A DNA stretch of 64,000 bases from NCBI GenBank assembly GCA_028023455.1, contig JAQFVV010006829.1:124001-188000 (forward strand), written 5' to 3'. Position numbers and translations under genes: made by a program. Below, piece by piece: positions 46,330-58,936 of this stretch (its first letter is position 1; each line of letters opens with the position of its first letter). The stretch is from Epiperipatus broadwayi. Its lineage: Eukaryota; Onychophora; Udeonychophora; Euonychophora; Peripatidae. The notes below the pieces were generated by a model. It made no database searches. It had not been told where the DNA came from and was given only the letters and a program-made list of their open reading frames with translations.

Positions 46330-48190
46330 TAAAGAGTAAGGCTATTATTTAAAGCTAAGGGCAAGGATCATAAAAAAGATAAACAATTATAAACCGATAG
46401 TGGTAACATCAGTGTTATATAAAAATTTTGCATATATAGTGGTTGGAAGGGTGGCAAAATGTATGTAAAAAAATAATATAGTGGGAGAAATGCAAAGAGA
46501 TTTTAGAATGGATAAGTGTATAGGAGATAGTTTATTTGTAGTCACACAATTTATAGATATGAGTAGGAATACAGGTAGACAGTTATATATGATCTTTGAG
46601 TAAATAGAAATAGATTATGGGTAAGTTTAGTAAGTTTGGGAATTAGTAAATCTTATTACGAGTATATGAAAATAATTACTATACATATTAATTAGAAAAT
46701 ATAGTATCAGTTAGAGTTAAAAATGGGGTGGGATTAAAGTAAGGATGTCCTATATCACCTATTTTGCTTCTTATATTTGAGAGAAATGGTGAGAGCAATA
46801 AAAAGATTAGTAATAGGGATAGAAATACCATTAATAGATGGAAAGAGAGGGTATACATTATCAGGTCTTTTATCTGCTATGATATCTTCTTGTGCACAGA
46901 AAGGATGGAAGATATGGAAGTTATGCTGAAGTCATGCACAAAGGTGGCAAAGAGATGGTATTAAATTTAATGAAGAAAAGTCAAAAGTAATGATGATAAA
47001 TGCTGGGGAAAGAAAACAGAATGAATTTTTATTAGTGGATATAAAGTTAAATGTGGTGAATAGATATAACTATTTGGGAATCATATTAAGTAATCAGAGA
47101 AATTGCTTGGGTGAATGGGAGAAAAAAATGATAAATGAAGCAAAGAAAAGAAAGGAACTGATAAAAAAATAAACAGTATTTTCAAATAATAAATATGATG
47201 TAGCTAGAATCATATGGAAGGGAGTGACAGTAGCAGGGTTAACATATAGTAATGATGTGTTATGTGTTAGTAAAGGAGTATTAGATTACTTAGAAAAAGT
47301 ACAAAGAAAAATAGGTAAACATATATTAGATGCAGATGTGTGGATGGTGAAGGAGGTAATTCAGAAGAAATGGGATGGTTACGTTTTTATATGAGAGATG
47401 CAAAAAGCAAAATGAAAATGTTTGATAGATTGCAATTTATGGATAGTGAGAGAATAGATAAAATAGTATTTAATTGGGTTATGAATAGGATAGGCAACAA
47501 GATTGGTGAGAAAGGAAGTAAGGTATGCAGCAGATTTGGATAGGGACTTTTATGTCCGTATATTTGTACAAAAGGTGGGATGATTGTGCTATGAGGATTG
47601 TTAAGTATTATAGTGACAAAGAATGGGATAGAAGAATAGTTGCATTGATAAAAAATAGGAAATTGGAGGAATGGAGACTAGTAGGGAGGGTAAAAAGAGT
47701 TTAAATATAGATAGAAGTAAACATAATATTGGGTGTGAGTTAATTTATGATAATAGCAAGAAAAGTAGTTTATTGTTTAAGGCTCAAACAGGATTGTTAG
47801 CAACAAAAGAATATACACACATAAATGGAGAAATGTGAGTGATTTAGTCTGCAAGTTATGTAAGAAAGGCATGGAAAATATTAAGCATTTGCTAATTGAA
47901 TGAAAATGCTTACAAGCCAAAAGGGTGCAAATAATGAAGTTGTGGGAGAATAAATATAAAAAAGCAATTATACAGAAAGTGGTGTCTTGGTTTTTATGGT
48001 GGGTTTGCAAAAAGACAATGAGGATATAGATGTAAAAACCATGAAATGGGTAAAAATGATATGGAAATGAGATGGAGCAGGATAGAGAAGAATATCGGAA
48101 AGACTTAGGGTGAGAAATGCAAAGGGAAGGGAAGGTGGTCAACAGGTTTCTCTGGGCATATATTCCTGATTTGCATCTCATCAAAATACT
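46330..48190 (+). mobile_element. LINE-B, longest copy (RT to 3' end)
   Basis: Broken frames show a non-LTR reverse transcriptase. They give PIVVTSVLYKNFAYIVVGRV, a GEMQRDFRMDKCIGDSLFVV segment and RQLYMIFE at the first catalytic block. GCPISPILLLIFE follows (46745-46785), then a decayed ADD region near 46870. NRYNYLGIILSNQRNC is near 47060, a DVARIIWKGVTVAGLTYSND block is at 47200-47260 and YMRDAKSKMKMFDRLQFMD is at 47380-47440. A Cys/His block, 'CKLCKKGMENIKHLLIE', lies near 47850. The motif order matches abundant invertebrate LINEs, and I do not assign the clade. Premature stops everywhere show it is dead. Confidence 0.8.
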
Positions 48191-48605
48191 ACTATTTAGC
48201 ATCTTTTGGTTAATGGTGTAAATATAAGGATAATTTTGCTAATGAAATATTATTTCCAGACTAAACAATAAGTCGTAAGTTCATGAGAATTTTTGCTAAT
48301 TTTATACACTGGCTAAAAATATCAAATATCAATTTATCAACCAATAAATGCATGGCAAGCTAAATGGACTGCATGTATGTAAATTATATGATAAAAACAT
48401 CCTAAGCTTATTTGAAAATTTTTAGTCAATCTTTAGACCATATGTATGGCAAGTCAATGGGATGATTACTACACTAAGCAGCCTTTTTTATTTTTTCCTG
48501 GTTTAAATGAGGGTTAAAAAAAGATGCAAAAAGAGGGAGGAAATCATAGGGTAGTCATTAATATAAAAATATATAAACAAAAAAAAGCAACCTTTTTATT
48601 ATAAA
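48191..48605. other. AT-rich spacer
   Basis: No structured feature between the LINE-B copy and the SINE array. Confidence 0.5.
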
Positions 48606-48609
48606 AAAA

Positions 48610-49910
48610 TAAATGAACAGTTTACTGCTCAGAGTTCATAAGAAATTTGAGCATCAAAAGTGAGAAAGTTGAATTGTGAACCAAAGATCTTGAGTTCCAG
48701 AGTATCCATTAAATCACCTAGGGCAAAGATTACTGAACACTTTATTGCTTTGGTATTCATAAAAAGTTCAAAAACCAAAAGTAATAAAGTTGGGTCTAAT
48801 CTAAGAACTTTTGAGTTCCATATCCTGCCACTTCATCCACACAAGCAGAGCTCAAGGACTTTATTTCTTGGGAAAAAAAAGCATGCTGGGAAATCAGAAA
48901 GAATATGGTAATTGAATGTCTTTTATTCAGGAGTTCATAAAATAGTTTAAGCATCGGAATTGACAGAGTTGGGCTTTAATCCATGGATTTTGAGCTTCAG
49001 AGTCTGTCCCTTTACCACTGCACTAAAGCATGCTGGGAACTCTGAAAGAATATAGTAGAAGAATGATTTATTATTGAGGAGTTCGTAAGAAGTTCAAGCA
49101 TCCCAAATGACAGCACTGGACTGTGATCCATAAATCTTGAGCTTCAGCATTTTCCGCTCTACCACTGCAGCAAAGCATGCTGGGAAATCAGAAAGAATAT
49201 AGCACTTGAATGATTTCTTCTTCAGGAATTCATGAGTTTAAACATCAGAAATGAGAGTTAGGCTATGATCCCTGGACTGTGAATAGCACCAAAGCATGCT
49301 GGGAACTCTGAAAAAATATAGAAGTTTGAACATTGAAATAACAGATACAGGGTATGATTTGTAAACCTTGAGCTTCAGTCTGCCACTCCACCACTGCAGC
49401 AAAGCATTCTGGGAAATTGGAAAGAATATAGTGATTGAATGGTTTATTATTCAGGAGTTCGTAAGAAGTTCAAACATCAGAAGTAAATGACCTAAGCTGG
49501 ACCTTGAGCTTCAGAATATGGCACTCTACTACTGCACAAAGCATGCTGGGACATTGGAAAGAATATAGCAATTGAATGGTTTATCATTCAGAAGTTCATA
49601 ATAAGTTCAAACATCAGAAATGAAAGACCTAAGCTATGATCCATGAACCTTGAGCTTCAGAATCTGCCCTTCTATCACTGCACCGAAGCAAGCTGGGGGA
49701 TCAGAAAGAATATAGTAATTGAATGGTTTATCATTGAAGAATTCATAAGCACCAAATCATGCAGTGATCTTGAAAAGAATATAACAATTGAATAGCTTAT
49801 CATTTAGAAATTCATAAGAACTAAAAACATCGAAAAAGACAGCTGGGCTACAATCCATGAACCTTGTGTTCCCAAAGTCTGCAATTCTTATCACTATACC
49901 ACATGCTGTA
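48610..49910 (-). repeat. Tandem array of about nine tRNA-derived SINE units
   Basis: The marker 'gcatgctgggaa' or a variant recurs at 48881, 49028, 49175, 49294, 49404, 49541 and 49688, giving a period of 147 bp where units are complete and 110-137 bp where deleted. Each reversed unit has 'ttcataagaagttcaaacat', a 'gatccatgaaccttgagctt' (B-box side), 'ctctaccactgca' (A-box side) and 'agaaagaatatag' linker. Units differ by many substitutions, so the array is old or expanded from diverged copies. Confidence 0.85.
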
Positions 49911-51779
49911 AGCCATTTTTTTTATTTATAATCATCTAATGAATAAAAAAGGATGATGTTTCATTATATATCAGCAATGTTTTTAAATCTTTTATATAAA
50001 CAAAAACGAAAAAAGCTGAATGATAACTCTAAGCAAAAAAGTGGATATGAATATTTACTGAGAAGGGAATCATGTTTCTTATGTAAGATTTTAATTTATT
50101 TATTTTTTTTTGCAGATAAGTAAGGCTAGTCATGAGACTTAAATCCCATTCCTATTTGTTTTCAACTATTGTTATGTTTTTCATGTACTGTATTTAATTG
50201 CAGTACGGTAACATCTATATCCTTATAGCATAAATATTCAGCATTGGAATATTAGGGGATAATTAATTGAAAATCATTTCAATATCTTATGAGCAGATTT
50301 TACTTTTGAGTTGATTACTAGGAGAAAACAGAATTCATAAATCCAAGAGATAAAATTATGAATAAATGTATTTCTTCTTTTCATAACAGCACATACAAAT
50401 AACATACGCACATAAATAAATAAGTATATTAATGTTAATAAATAAACTGAAACTACAATGAAATTATAAAACCTTTATTCAAATATGTGTACTTAGGTTG
50501 TAATTGCACCTCCAGTCATATATATATACGATTCACACACACTTTCAGTACGTTCTCCCTAAATGCAAAACTACAAAATATATACTTTAACCATATGTCA
50601 TTATTTCTGTTTTCAAATTATTAACAGATAACTAGATTGGTATAATTAAATGATTTTTCACTAAAAGGTCATGTGATATTAAGAAACCAGAACTGACAGG
50701 TTGAGCTTTGATCCAGTTCTCGGTTCAACCATTCTATCATTGTGCAAAATCACACACAGTAATGATGACTTAATACAATATGACAAGACTGCCAGAATTC
50801 TTTCAACTTTATGAAAGTGACCAAACATAAGGTACTTTAAAATCTGGTTTGATATGTAATAATAAACTTCAGTTTCAGTTAAAAAAAAAAGACCTACCAC
50901 AGATTTTTGCTAAGAAGTAGATTGAAAAATATAATACAAACAGAGCTTTAATAGGTATACAGAAATAATAATTTATATATACTAGTAGGTTCTCTGATCA
51001 ATGGTTCAATAAAATTCCAATCCAATTGAATGTTTTAAAGAAACAAAGCATTTAGTCATCTCTGGTGTTAGTTTATCAATAAAACTGTAAAATAAAATCA
51101 TGGGGCTCACTATCTGAAAATCTATGGCATTGCTCCTACTAGTGGTCACCAGAAAGACATAAATGTGGCTCACTCAAGACAATCTGAAACCTGTACCTTT
51201 CAGATAAGATTTCTAGACATTTATTGAGTGACCAATACTCATTACCATTCTGGATTATCTATGAGCTAACCACCTGAAAATTTTTCAAATCCACTCAAAT
51301 TTGAACCCTAGTTCAAGGGCAAAGTAGGTGACCACATGGCAGAATCATAGTTTTTGACCTAATACATCAAGCATAGCTTTTGTCTTAAATAATATTTTAA
51401 AACATCATAAGTTCTAACAATAAGCTGTGATGATCAGACCTATCTCATTATGTGCTGACGTAAATAAGACAATTTATATATATAAACATTTTGAACATTT
51501 AACCCAAAAAAGATAATAGAGTTTTTATTATTGTTATATATAAATTACAGTGAACACAAGAAAAGAGAAATAATATTTTTTCGAATTATAATACAATTAA
51601 TTATTTTACTCTGGCATTATGTTAGCTATGAAATAAAAATCCTCTGGAAGGTGTATTTGTTTTTTAAATTTTATTTGTTTCTCTTTAAAACTATTTTCTC
51701 AATTTTTATATTCCACAAATTAATCATTAAATGGATCAGCATGTTCTATACATGGATTCATTTGTAGTTCATAGATCCT
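49911..51779. other. AT-rich sequence with one SINE relic
   Basis: A reversed SINE piece lies at about 50675-50765 ('ttgatccagttctcggttca', 'ctatcattgtgcaaaat'). No gene. Confidence 0.5.
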
Positions 51780-51900
51780 TGCACAGTTTAGTGCAGTTAG
51801 TAGAGTGTTCAACATGGGATTAGAAGGTCCCAGGATCGATTCTAGTGGCCGCATTCTGGTGCTCGGACTTCTTATGAACCCAAGCAATAAAGCCATATGC
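51780..51900 (+). repeat. tRNA-derived SINE, sense copy
   Basis: 'tgcagttagtagagtgttca' (A-box side), 'gtcccaggatcgattctagt' (B-box) and 'ggacttcttatgaacccaag' with 'caataaagcca' show head and body of the same SINE as the arrays, here as a single sense unit. Confidence 0.75.
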
Positions 51901-52077
51901 CTATTTTTTTTTATTTCTAGAATATTTTTTTTATCTTATTCTCTTGAAGTTGGAATGACCACACTTATTTACAAATAGCTTTTACTAATGACAATGACTG
52001 CAATAGCAAATAAAAGCAAGCCATATATCACATTAACTTGATAAGCTTGTAATTATAAAAGCTAAAGGGTGTGCAAA

Positions 52078-52580
52078 AGCTCTAACAATCTTTATTGATA
52101 AATGCCACAAGAGAAAGTATTTTAAAAATCTCTATCTAGAAATTATCTCTATCCTCAGACCGGTTTCATGCTTTTGGCATTCCTCAGTGAGGCGCTAGAT
52201 ATCACAAACATCAAATCCAAAATATCAACCCAAATTCAGCATTTATCTAATAGTTAACTATTAAGTAGAAAATCTGAAATTTTCAAACACTTATATGCCT
52301 TCAAATCCATCTTTCTGATCTAAACAGCTACATGACCTGAATAATTTTCAGCTACAACCATATATTAATATATTTAGCAATATAACATCGCTGGATTTGA
52401 AGACAGATTTTCTATTTAATAGTTAACTATTAGATAACTGCTGACTTTGAGTTGGTATTTTGGATCTAGTGTCTGGAATATAGCAATAGCTTGAAATCGG
52501 TTCGGGCATGGGGGATGTTTCTAGATGGAGATTTTAAATGCTTTCTCTTATGGCATTTATCGATAAAGCTTGTTAGAACT
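52078..52580. mobile_element. Foldback element, ~200-bp arms
   Basis: 'agctctaacaatctttattg' with 'ataaatgccacaagagaaag' at the left pairs with 'ctttctcttatggcatttat' and 'aaagcttgttagaact' at the right. 'tctaatagttaactatta' occurs in both arms. A divergent centre of about 100 bp separates them. Family name unknown. Confidence 0.75.
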
Positions 52581-52899
52581 ATTAACAGGATCATTATTTT
52601 AGGCAATAACTATATATATATAATTCTGGAAAAAAGACATGACTAATTCCATATATGTAACTATTAAAAAGCTTTCATATATATATATAAAAGTTATTCA
52701 TTCTATAACAAAAATCAAAAATTAGCATTAAAATATTTCCAGATATTTGTTTTATTGCAATAGTCAAAAAGAAAAAAAAGTATTGTGGTTTTTTTTTTTT
52801 TTTTAAAAAGTCACTTAAACATGATATTAAAATTTTTCATAAAGAAAAGTGTAAAACAAAAAAATATTGTAATAAAAATTTGTTTTGAAAAAAAAAAAT

Positions 52900-53029
52900 C
52901 TTATTATTATTACTTTTTCCCCCATGTGTCATAGCATCAGTCAGGAAGCGAACCCGCTAACCCGGGACAGCTGCTTGTAAGGCAGCTGTGCTGACCTCTC
53001 GACCACCAACACTTATTATTATTACTTTT
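52900..53029 (-). mobile_element. Short tRNA-like retro-insertion with 18-bp target duplication
   Basis: A 94-bp insert (52918-53011) is flanked by identical 18-bp repeats cttattattattactttt (52900-52917 and 53012-53029). Read on the minus strand it begins TGTTGGTGGTCGAGAGGTCA (A-box-like). It then has a stem-loop AGCTGC-CTTACAA-GCAGCT resembling an anticodon arm with TAC, and later GCGGGTTCGCTTCC (B-box-like). It ends in 'GGGGGAA'. The T-arm stem is imperfect and no CCA-type acceptor pairing is evident, so it is a tRNA-derived short SINE or tRNA-like retrocopy rather than a functional tRNA. GC-rich and with a perfect duplication, it looks recent. Confidence 0.8.
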
Positions 53030-53051
53030 ACAAGCAAAAGTATTCTCCTCT

Positions 53052-53105
53052 ACCATAGCATCATCTATTGTAAGTTTGTACTTACTGTTTATTAGATGAA
53101 AGTAT
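53052..53105 (+). repeat. Family A fragment
   Basis: 'gcatcatctattgtaagttt', 'gtacttactgtttattagatg' match the end of compact family A elements. Truncated. Confidence 0.45.
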
Positions 53106-53419
53106 AATTTAACCCATAACCTCAAACTCCATGGCTTTTGTCTGTATCAATTAAGACTTGGGATTGAAATTTAAAACCAATGCAGTTATGTAACTATGTC
53201 CATTTTTTATATATATTTTTTAATTTAATGGCATGAAATGAAAAAAAAAACCTACAGTTTTGAACCCAAACCAATCTGCTTGTACAGTCATCCAGATCTA
53301 ACAGCAGATAAGTAGCTATATATTTTAGTAACCTCAGTTCTAGGTATTTTGTGTCTGCTGATTCCTCAAGTTAACAATGGATGCCATTTGAATAGAGAAG
53401 AAAGAAATTGATCTGCATG

Positions 53420-54350
53420 GGGGGGGGGGGTGAATTATAACCAGAAAATAATATTACTCAAGATGAAATGGGCCAGACTTATTTTTAATGAAGGAAATTA
53501 AAAAAAATTTTAAGATGTTTGGATATACATAATATAAAAATGAAAATAAATTAGTAAAAATAATATTTAATTGGAACATGCGAAAAGAACAATAAACATG
53601 TCAGGTCAAAATGATTTCTTAGTGTGCAAAATTAAAAAATGGATCATTTATTTTCATATATTTAATATAAGAAATGAGATAAATGTGTAAATAATGCATT
53701 ACTATAATTATGAGGATTGGAAAAAAATAGATAATTTGATTGGAGGAAAAAAAAAGTTATAAAAAAACATATATGTTTTTTAGGAGCATATACAATTTTT
53801 ATAAAATGTAAAAAAACTTATAACATTAAAGGCAGTTTATTAAAATATGGTGCAAGACAAAAGGGAATGAAATAGAAATGGAATAAGGATTTGGATTGTA
53901 AATGTAGTTCATGTGCAGATAGGAAACACATAGTGCTAAACACTTTTATTTGTAGAGTAGGATATTGGGAGTATTGGGATAGATTGTAAGGAGAGTGAAA
54001 GAAATTTAAACATAGAGCAAACGAGATAGATATTTTGTCATTTTTTTGTTCAGATCTTTGTAACAAACTTGGGAACTATGAGCACATGGTAGTGGAACTC
54101 ACTATCATCATTTACTGGGATAAAAGAAAAAATGAATGAGGGCTGAAAAAATAATTTGAGAAAAAGGAGTAGAAAGTAGGTAAGTTTATTGAGGTATATA
54201 AGGATTTTGGAAAGAATGAATGTTTATCTTGGCAAACTAAATTTCTGGGTACGCAGCATGTGGACAGAAACTTCTGATATAGTTTATGGAGAAGACATTT
54301 TAACTGAGTTGTGTTGAAATTATTATTATTTGACAAAAAAATAAACATGC
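53420..54350 (+). mobile_element. LINE-B fragment, heavily decayed
   Basis: Broken plus-strand frames show KMFGYT, KIIFNWNMRKE (53560-53590), and later a 'CNKLGNYEHMVVE'-like Cys/His block near 54060-54100 followed by YWDKRKNE. The order matches LINE-B at 47400-47900. A 12-base G tract at 53419-53430 marks its 5' edge. Confidence 0.6.
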
Positions 54351-54549
54351 AATTAGTAAATGAATGTTAATGTTGAATGAATTCTCCATATAAGGTTTTT
54401 CTGGAAGACAAATGACATGCATATTTATCTACAAATATATTAAATTAAATATTTTCAGGGATTAATTGTGATATAAACAAAAGAATGAATGGAAACATTT
54501 CCATGATAGTTACCTAGCAACAACATTTATCACATTTTTCTAATTAAAT

Positions 54550-55190
54550 TAATAAAAAACAACACTTCTGTTGTTATTTAGCAAAGATAATATGATTAAT
54601 ATATACAATTAAAATAATTGCCAAGCGCCTTCAACACCAACGTGCTTTTATCAAGGCAAACTCTGTAAAACATGGACTCCTTCCAGACTTTGGGGATCAT
54701 TTGTCTTTTATTATATCTTTATGTAAGTGAATTTAAAAAGAATGGAGAAAATATGGGGTTGTTTATTATATCTATAAATATTATACATGGGAAAGAGAAA
54801 GGTTAATAACTCCATGTGTGTGTAAAATAAAAAATCAGATACATTAATTTTTAATTGAGGTTTAATGTTTATATCTGTGCTAGAGATAATCTCTAGTTTC
54901 GAAAATGATTAGTAATAATCATTATTGTATTTATCTGAAATGGATGGTGTCAAAGTTGTGAGTGGAGGAAGCTTGATAATGGTAAATAAAAATGTAACAG
55001 TTTTAAAAAAAAACTTTAACAACCAGACATAATTAATCTGAAAACAGAACTAGTTTTCCAATTAGTCATGTCTGGTTGTTAACATCCATATTTGACAGAG
55101 TTTACCTTAGTGTTGAAAGTGCCTGGCAATTATTTTAATTATATATATTATCTCTGCTAAATAACAACAAAAGTGTTGGTTTTTATTCAT
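54550..55190. mobile_element. Foldback element with nested inner hairpin
   Basis: The left arm ('aataaaaaacaacacttctg', 'ttgttatttagca', 'ataattgccaagcgccttca') is inverted at the right ('tgaaagtgcctggcaattat', 'tgctaaataacaacaaaagt'). Arms are about 110 bp. An inner palindrome at 55015-55085 pairs 'aacaaccagacat' with 'atgtctggttgtt'. Confidence 0.75.
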
Positions 55191-55479
55191 TTATAATTTG
55201 TAGCAGAAGAAATTTGTATTTTTATTTTTCTAGTTAATACACGAAAATATCCCCACTCATTACTTTGTTTACATCAATATATATATATATAACTCTGTTT
55301 GGCATTAGGAAAGACTATTTCAAATTCTATTGATAAGTAAATAAATTAATTTCCAATTACACTGAAGTATGCAGATATAAAAATCATATGGGTACTTCAG
55401 TACTGAAGTCGCAACGTAGAGGAAATAGGAGGTCTTTTCACATCCACAATAAATGTGTAATGTCACAATGATGTCAAAT

Positions 55480-55920
55480 TGAAAGAAAATAATCCCTGCA
55501 AGTATACGTGAAAACCTGTTTTTTTTTTATCAGCAAGATTTTTTTTTTTGTAATACTTTGACATTTTCAGTTATTTGTCCTATTTTTCATTGTAAAAACA
55601 TGTTTTTTTTAATCAACAAGATTTTTTTTCTTTTTATTTCAGCGCAATCTTTTTTTTTGTAATATTTCAACATTTTCATTTATATGTTGTATTTTTCATT
55701 AATGTCCGAGGTTGCAACACTAAAATCAGCATTTGCAAGATGATGTGGATGTTTGGTGGCTTATGTAGGGAATGCGAATGTTTTCTATAAAAAATTTCAA
55801 CACAATCTTTTTTTTGTACTATGTCCACATATTTCAGTTATTTGCCAAAAAAAAGGGGACATGATGGTTTGGTGGCTTATGTAGGGGAACAAGCAAATGT
55901 TTTATAAAAAATTTAATAAA
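55480..55920 (+). repeat. Poly-T-rich tandem and direct repeats
   Basis: Repeated units of the form 'tttttttttgtaatatttcaacattttcat' recur at 55535 and 55640, and a related unit is at 55800. 'gtttggtggcttatgtaggg' occurs twice, near 55752 and 55868. No coding frame. Confidence 0.6.
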
Positions 55921-56529
55921 ATTAAAAGTGTGTGAAGCGCTTAAAAGAGAGGCTATAACAATGCACAAATATTAAATGCTTAGTGCTTTAAAAGTGTAAT
56001 AATTAATATGTTTTTTTTTTTTTAGTTTTGGTTTAATTTCTTTATTAAAAAACGATGTTTATTAGCAGTTTTATGAAAATCCCAGCATATTTTGCAATGA
56101 TGTGGTTTTCGGAGTGAAATTTTTTACTGCAGATCTCCATTTCCTGTGGTAATATTTTCTACAAAAAGAAATTGTTTTTAACGTGTAAATTCCTGTTATA
56201 TATCACATGGTAAGTGTCATAGGAATATAGTTAATGTATTTTTATCCAAATTACTTAAAAATCAAAATCATTTACTTTTTGTTTGGTGTATATTTAAAGT
56301 AACTATTTTTTTGATTAACGGCATCATTATTGTAATATCACATTTTATTTTTATTTTAAATCTCATTCTTAAAAGTTATTAGTTTTTTAAAGTCACTTTT
56401 TTTTTTTTGGTTAATGTTGAAAGTTGTACATATTTGTGAAAATTGCATTTATTTTAAATGTTGTTCTTAAACATTTTTTGTTAATGTTGTAAGTTTTACT
56501 ATTTTTTTTACTTTTTCTTATTTTTAGTC

Positions 56530-56670
56530 CTGCAACACGGAGCATGTATTAGACCTAGTGTGCCTGTTGACATTCATATCAATCTCCCAATAACTTTAAG
56601 ATTCAGTTATCAGTGGATTGATACAAATGTGAACAGGCACAGTAGATCTAATACATGCTCTGTATTGCAG
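56530..56670. mobile_element. Hairpin MITE with ~55-bp arms
   Basis: 'ctgcaacacggagcatgtat', 'tagacctagtgtgcctgttg' at the left are mirrored by 'aacaggcacagtagatctaa', 'tacatgctctgtattgcag' at the right. The loop is about 30 bp. No clear target duplication in the T-rich flanks. Confidence 0.75.
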
Positions 56671-58930
56671 TTTTAATACTCAAGTACCATCGTATAACAT
56701 ATCAATATTTTAAAAACAAATTAAAACAAAAATCTAATAAATTCATATTTAACATACATTTTACAAGTACATAAAAAACACATTAAAACGTTTAAAAATA
56801 ATAATTTTATTTAATTAAAAAAGTGTAGGGGGAAGATGTATTTGTAAGAACTTAAATTACATTCCAATTTTCAATATAAGGGTGTACTAGTAATTATTGT
56901 CATTGGTAATTAACTTTGTGTTAAATAAGGAAAATGGATTAGAAATATTATTACAGGCATAAATAAATAAAAAAAAATTTTTTTTTTAAAGAAGCACTAA
57001 AAATTAATTTTTTTCAGTTTTCACAAATCAAAGTATAGGTTGTTCATGTTTAGAAATTCACTAGTCAGATTCCCAAGGACCCACATCAATTTTCCATGTA
57101 TCAATGCTAATCTATTCAAAGTAAGTGTTAATTGCAAATTCATCTAAATAATTTTTTGTGAATCTGATTTGTGAATTTCTACACATGATCATTCCACTGA
57201 ATTAAAACATTTCTTTCAAATTTTTTCTATATTTTCCACTTTTTTTTTTTTTAGAAATTATGAAAGAAAAAGTTTCGATACAATTTAATACCACTAGATG
57301 GTGGTACTGCAGAGTGCACGGAATCCTAAATAAAGTTAAAAATTAAAATTTTTCTTAATTTTTTTTTACTAAAATTGTCTGAAAACTCTAAAACAAATAT
57401 AAAACTTTAATATGTTAGAATTAAATATGCACACATTAATTATAATTCGGATATGATATAAGAAAAATTATCTTGAATCATTCTACGACTAATATCAACA
57501 ATTTATTAATTCTCCTAATCATGAATACATGTGTAAGCAAAGTCTCAACTATATTGGATGAAAACTGAATTACAAGATTTCACAGACATATAGATAGAAA
57601 AAAATCTAATAAAAGCATAAAAAAAGTGTGAAAAATAATTATTTAAAATGCAATTTATGACAAAAGAGTTAAACATCACATAAATTTCAGTTATTAATGA
57701 AAGTTTTGAATATATATTTGGAGAACTAATTCAATCTATTTATTCTACTCCTGGAAATTGAATAATAAATTTCAGTAACTGATAGATACTAGAGCTTAAA
57801 GCCAACCCAATTAATAGACTGGTTTCTGGATATAACCTTTCTTATCATGGAGAAGCAGCACATGACATCCATGTAACCAGAAATCACTTTACTTATACTA
57901 ATCAAGACAATAACTAAAAATGAAATGTTCTAAGATTTTAAGCCCAATTCATTTTGCTTATATATCTATATACCACATTTTAGTAGCTCAACAAGTACAT
58001 ATTTTAGTGATGTCAATCATGAGCTAACTATATATAATTTTGATTCTTTTGTAAAAGACAATATACATCACATAGAATATTATATGACTTTCCCAGTATA
58101 CTTACATTTGAATTAAGATCAGTAATCCACTTTATTCTATTCCAGAGCCATCAATAGTAAATTTTAGGAATCATTGAATAGTAGACAATAGTGCTGTGTC
58201 CAAATCCCTAAGCTGCTTACAGTTGGTATATAATTGAAATGCCCATAAGATATAGTTGCTATCCTAATATAAGATCTATTGGGTTTAAAATCTTAAGATA
58301 TTTGAATTTCCAATCATTATCTTGGATGGTATAAAAAAAATAAATGTGGTTACTGCATATATTGATACATCAGGTTTTTGCCATTCAAGAAGGCCAATAC
58401 AGATAACTTAATCAGGGTATGTCACTATCATCTACTTACAAACTTTTAATAGGTGCTTCTGAAATAAAGATATATGTTCTGATATCACTTATATAATTAA
58501 AACATTTTTCTTTTGTTTATAGATCATGAATACAATTAATACATGATCATCTGCTTTGCTATCGCATCCATCCATCAAATATTAAATATCTCACAGAAGA
58601 ATCATCAGCATAATACCCTGCTATGTTTATGATCTGGGGTTTAAATTCAATTGAAACTGACAATTTTTCAGATATGCGGAAATTCTGAAGGAACATTAAT
58701 TTTTTTTCCCTCGGGAAACAAATTTAGTTAGCCATTCTATAAAAGTATATCTATCTAAAAGGTGGAAGAAAAATCATAAAACAAAATCCTGGCTAAACAC
58801 CTGTTAAATATTCTGGTTAATATATATATATCTTACCAGAATTGTTCAAAATTTAAGGAAAGGTATTAGAAAAGCTTTTACCCTATCTTAGGATATTCAA
58901 AACTGTTCATAAAATGCATGCTTAGTGATA
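56671..58930. other. AT-rich sequence, no gene seen
   Basis: A weak family A scrap lies near 58145-58260 ('gagccatcaatagtaaattt'). No credible exon found. Confidence 0.5.
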
Positions 58931-58936
58931 GTGGGT

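Noticed and set aside
47777-48202. 141-codon open frame on the minus strand
   Set aside because: It is the antisense of the LINE-B 3' coding region, whose plus-strand motifs are recognisable.
52918-53011. A functional tRNA with anticodon TAC
   Set aside because: The T-arm stem is mismatched, no acceptor stem closes it, and it sits inside an 18-bp target duplication, so it is a retro-insertion.
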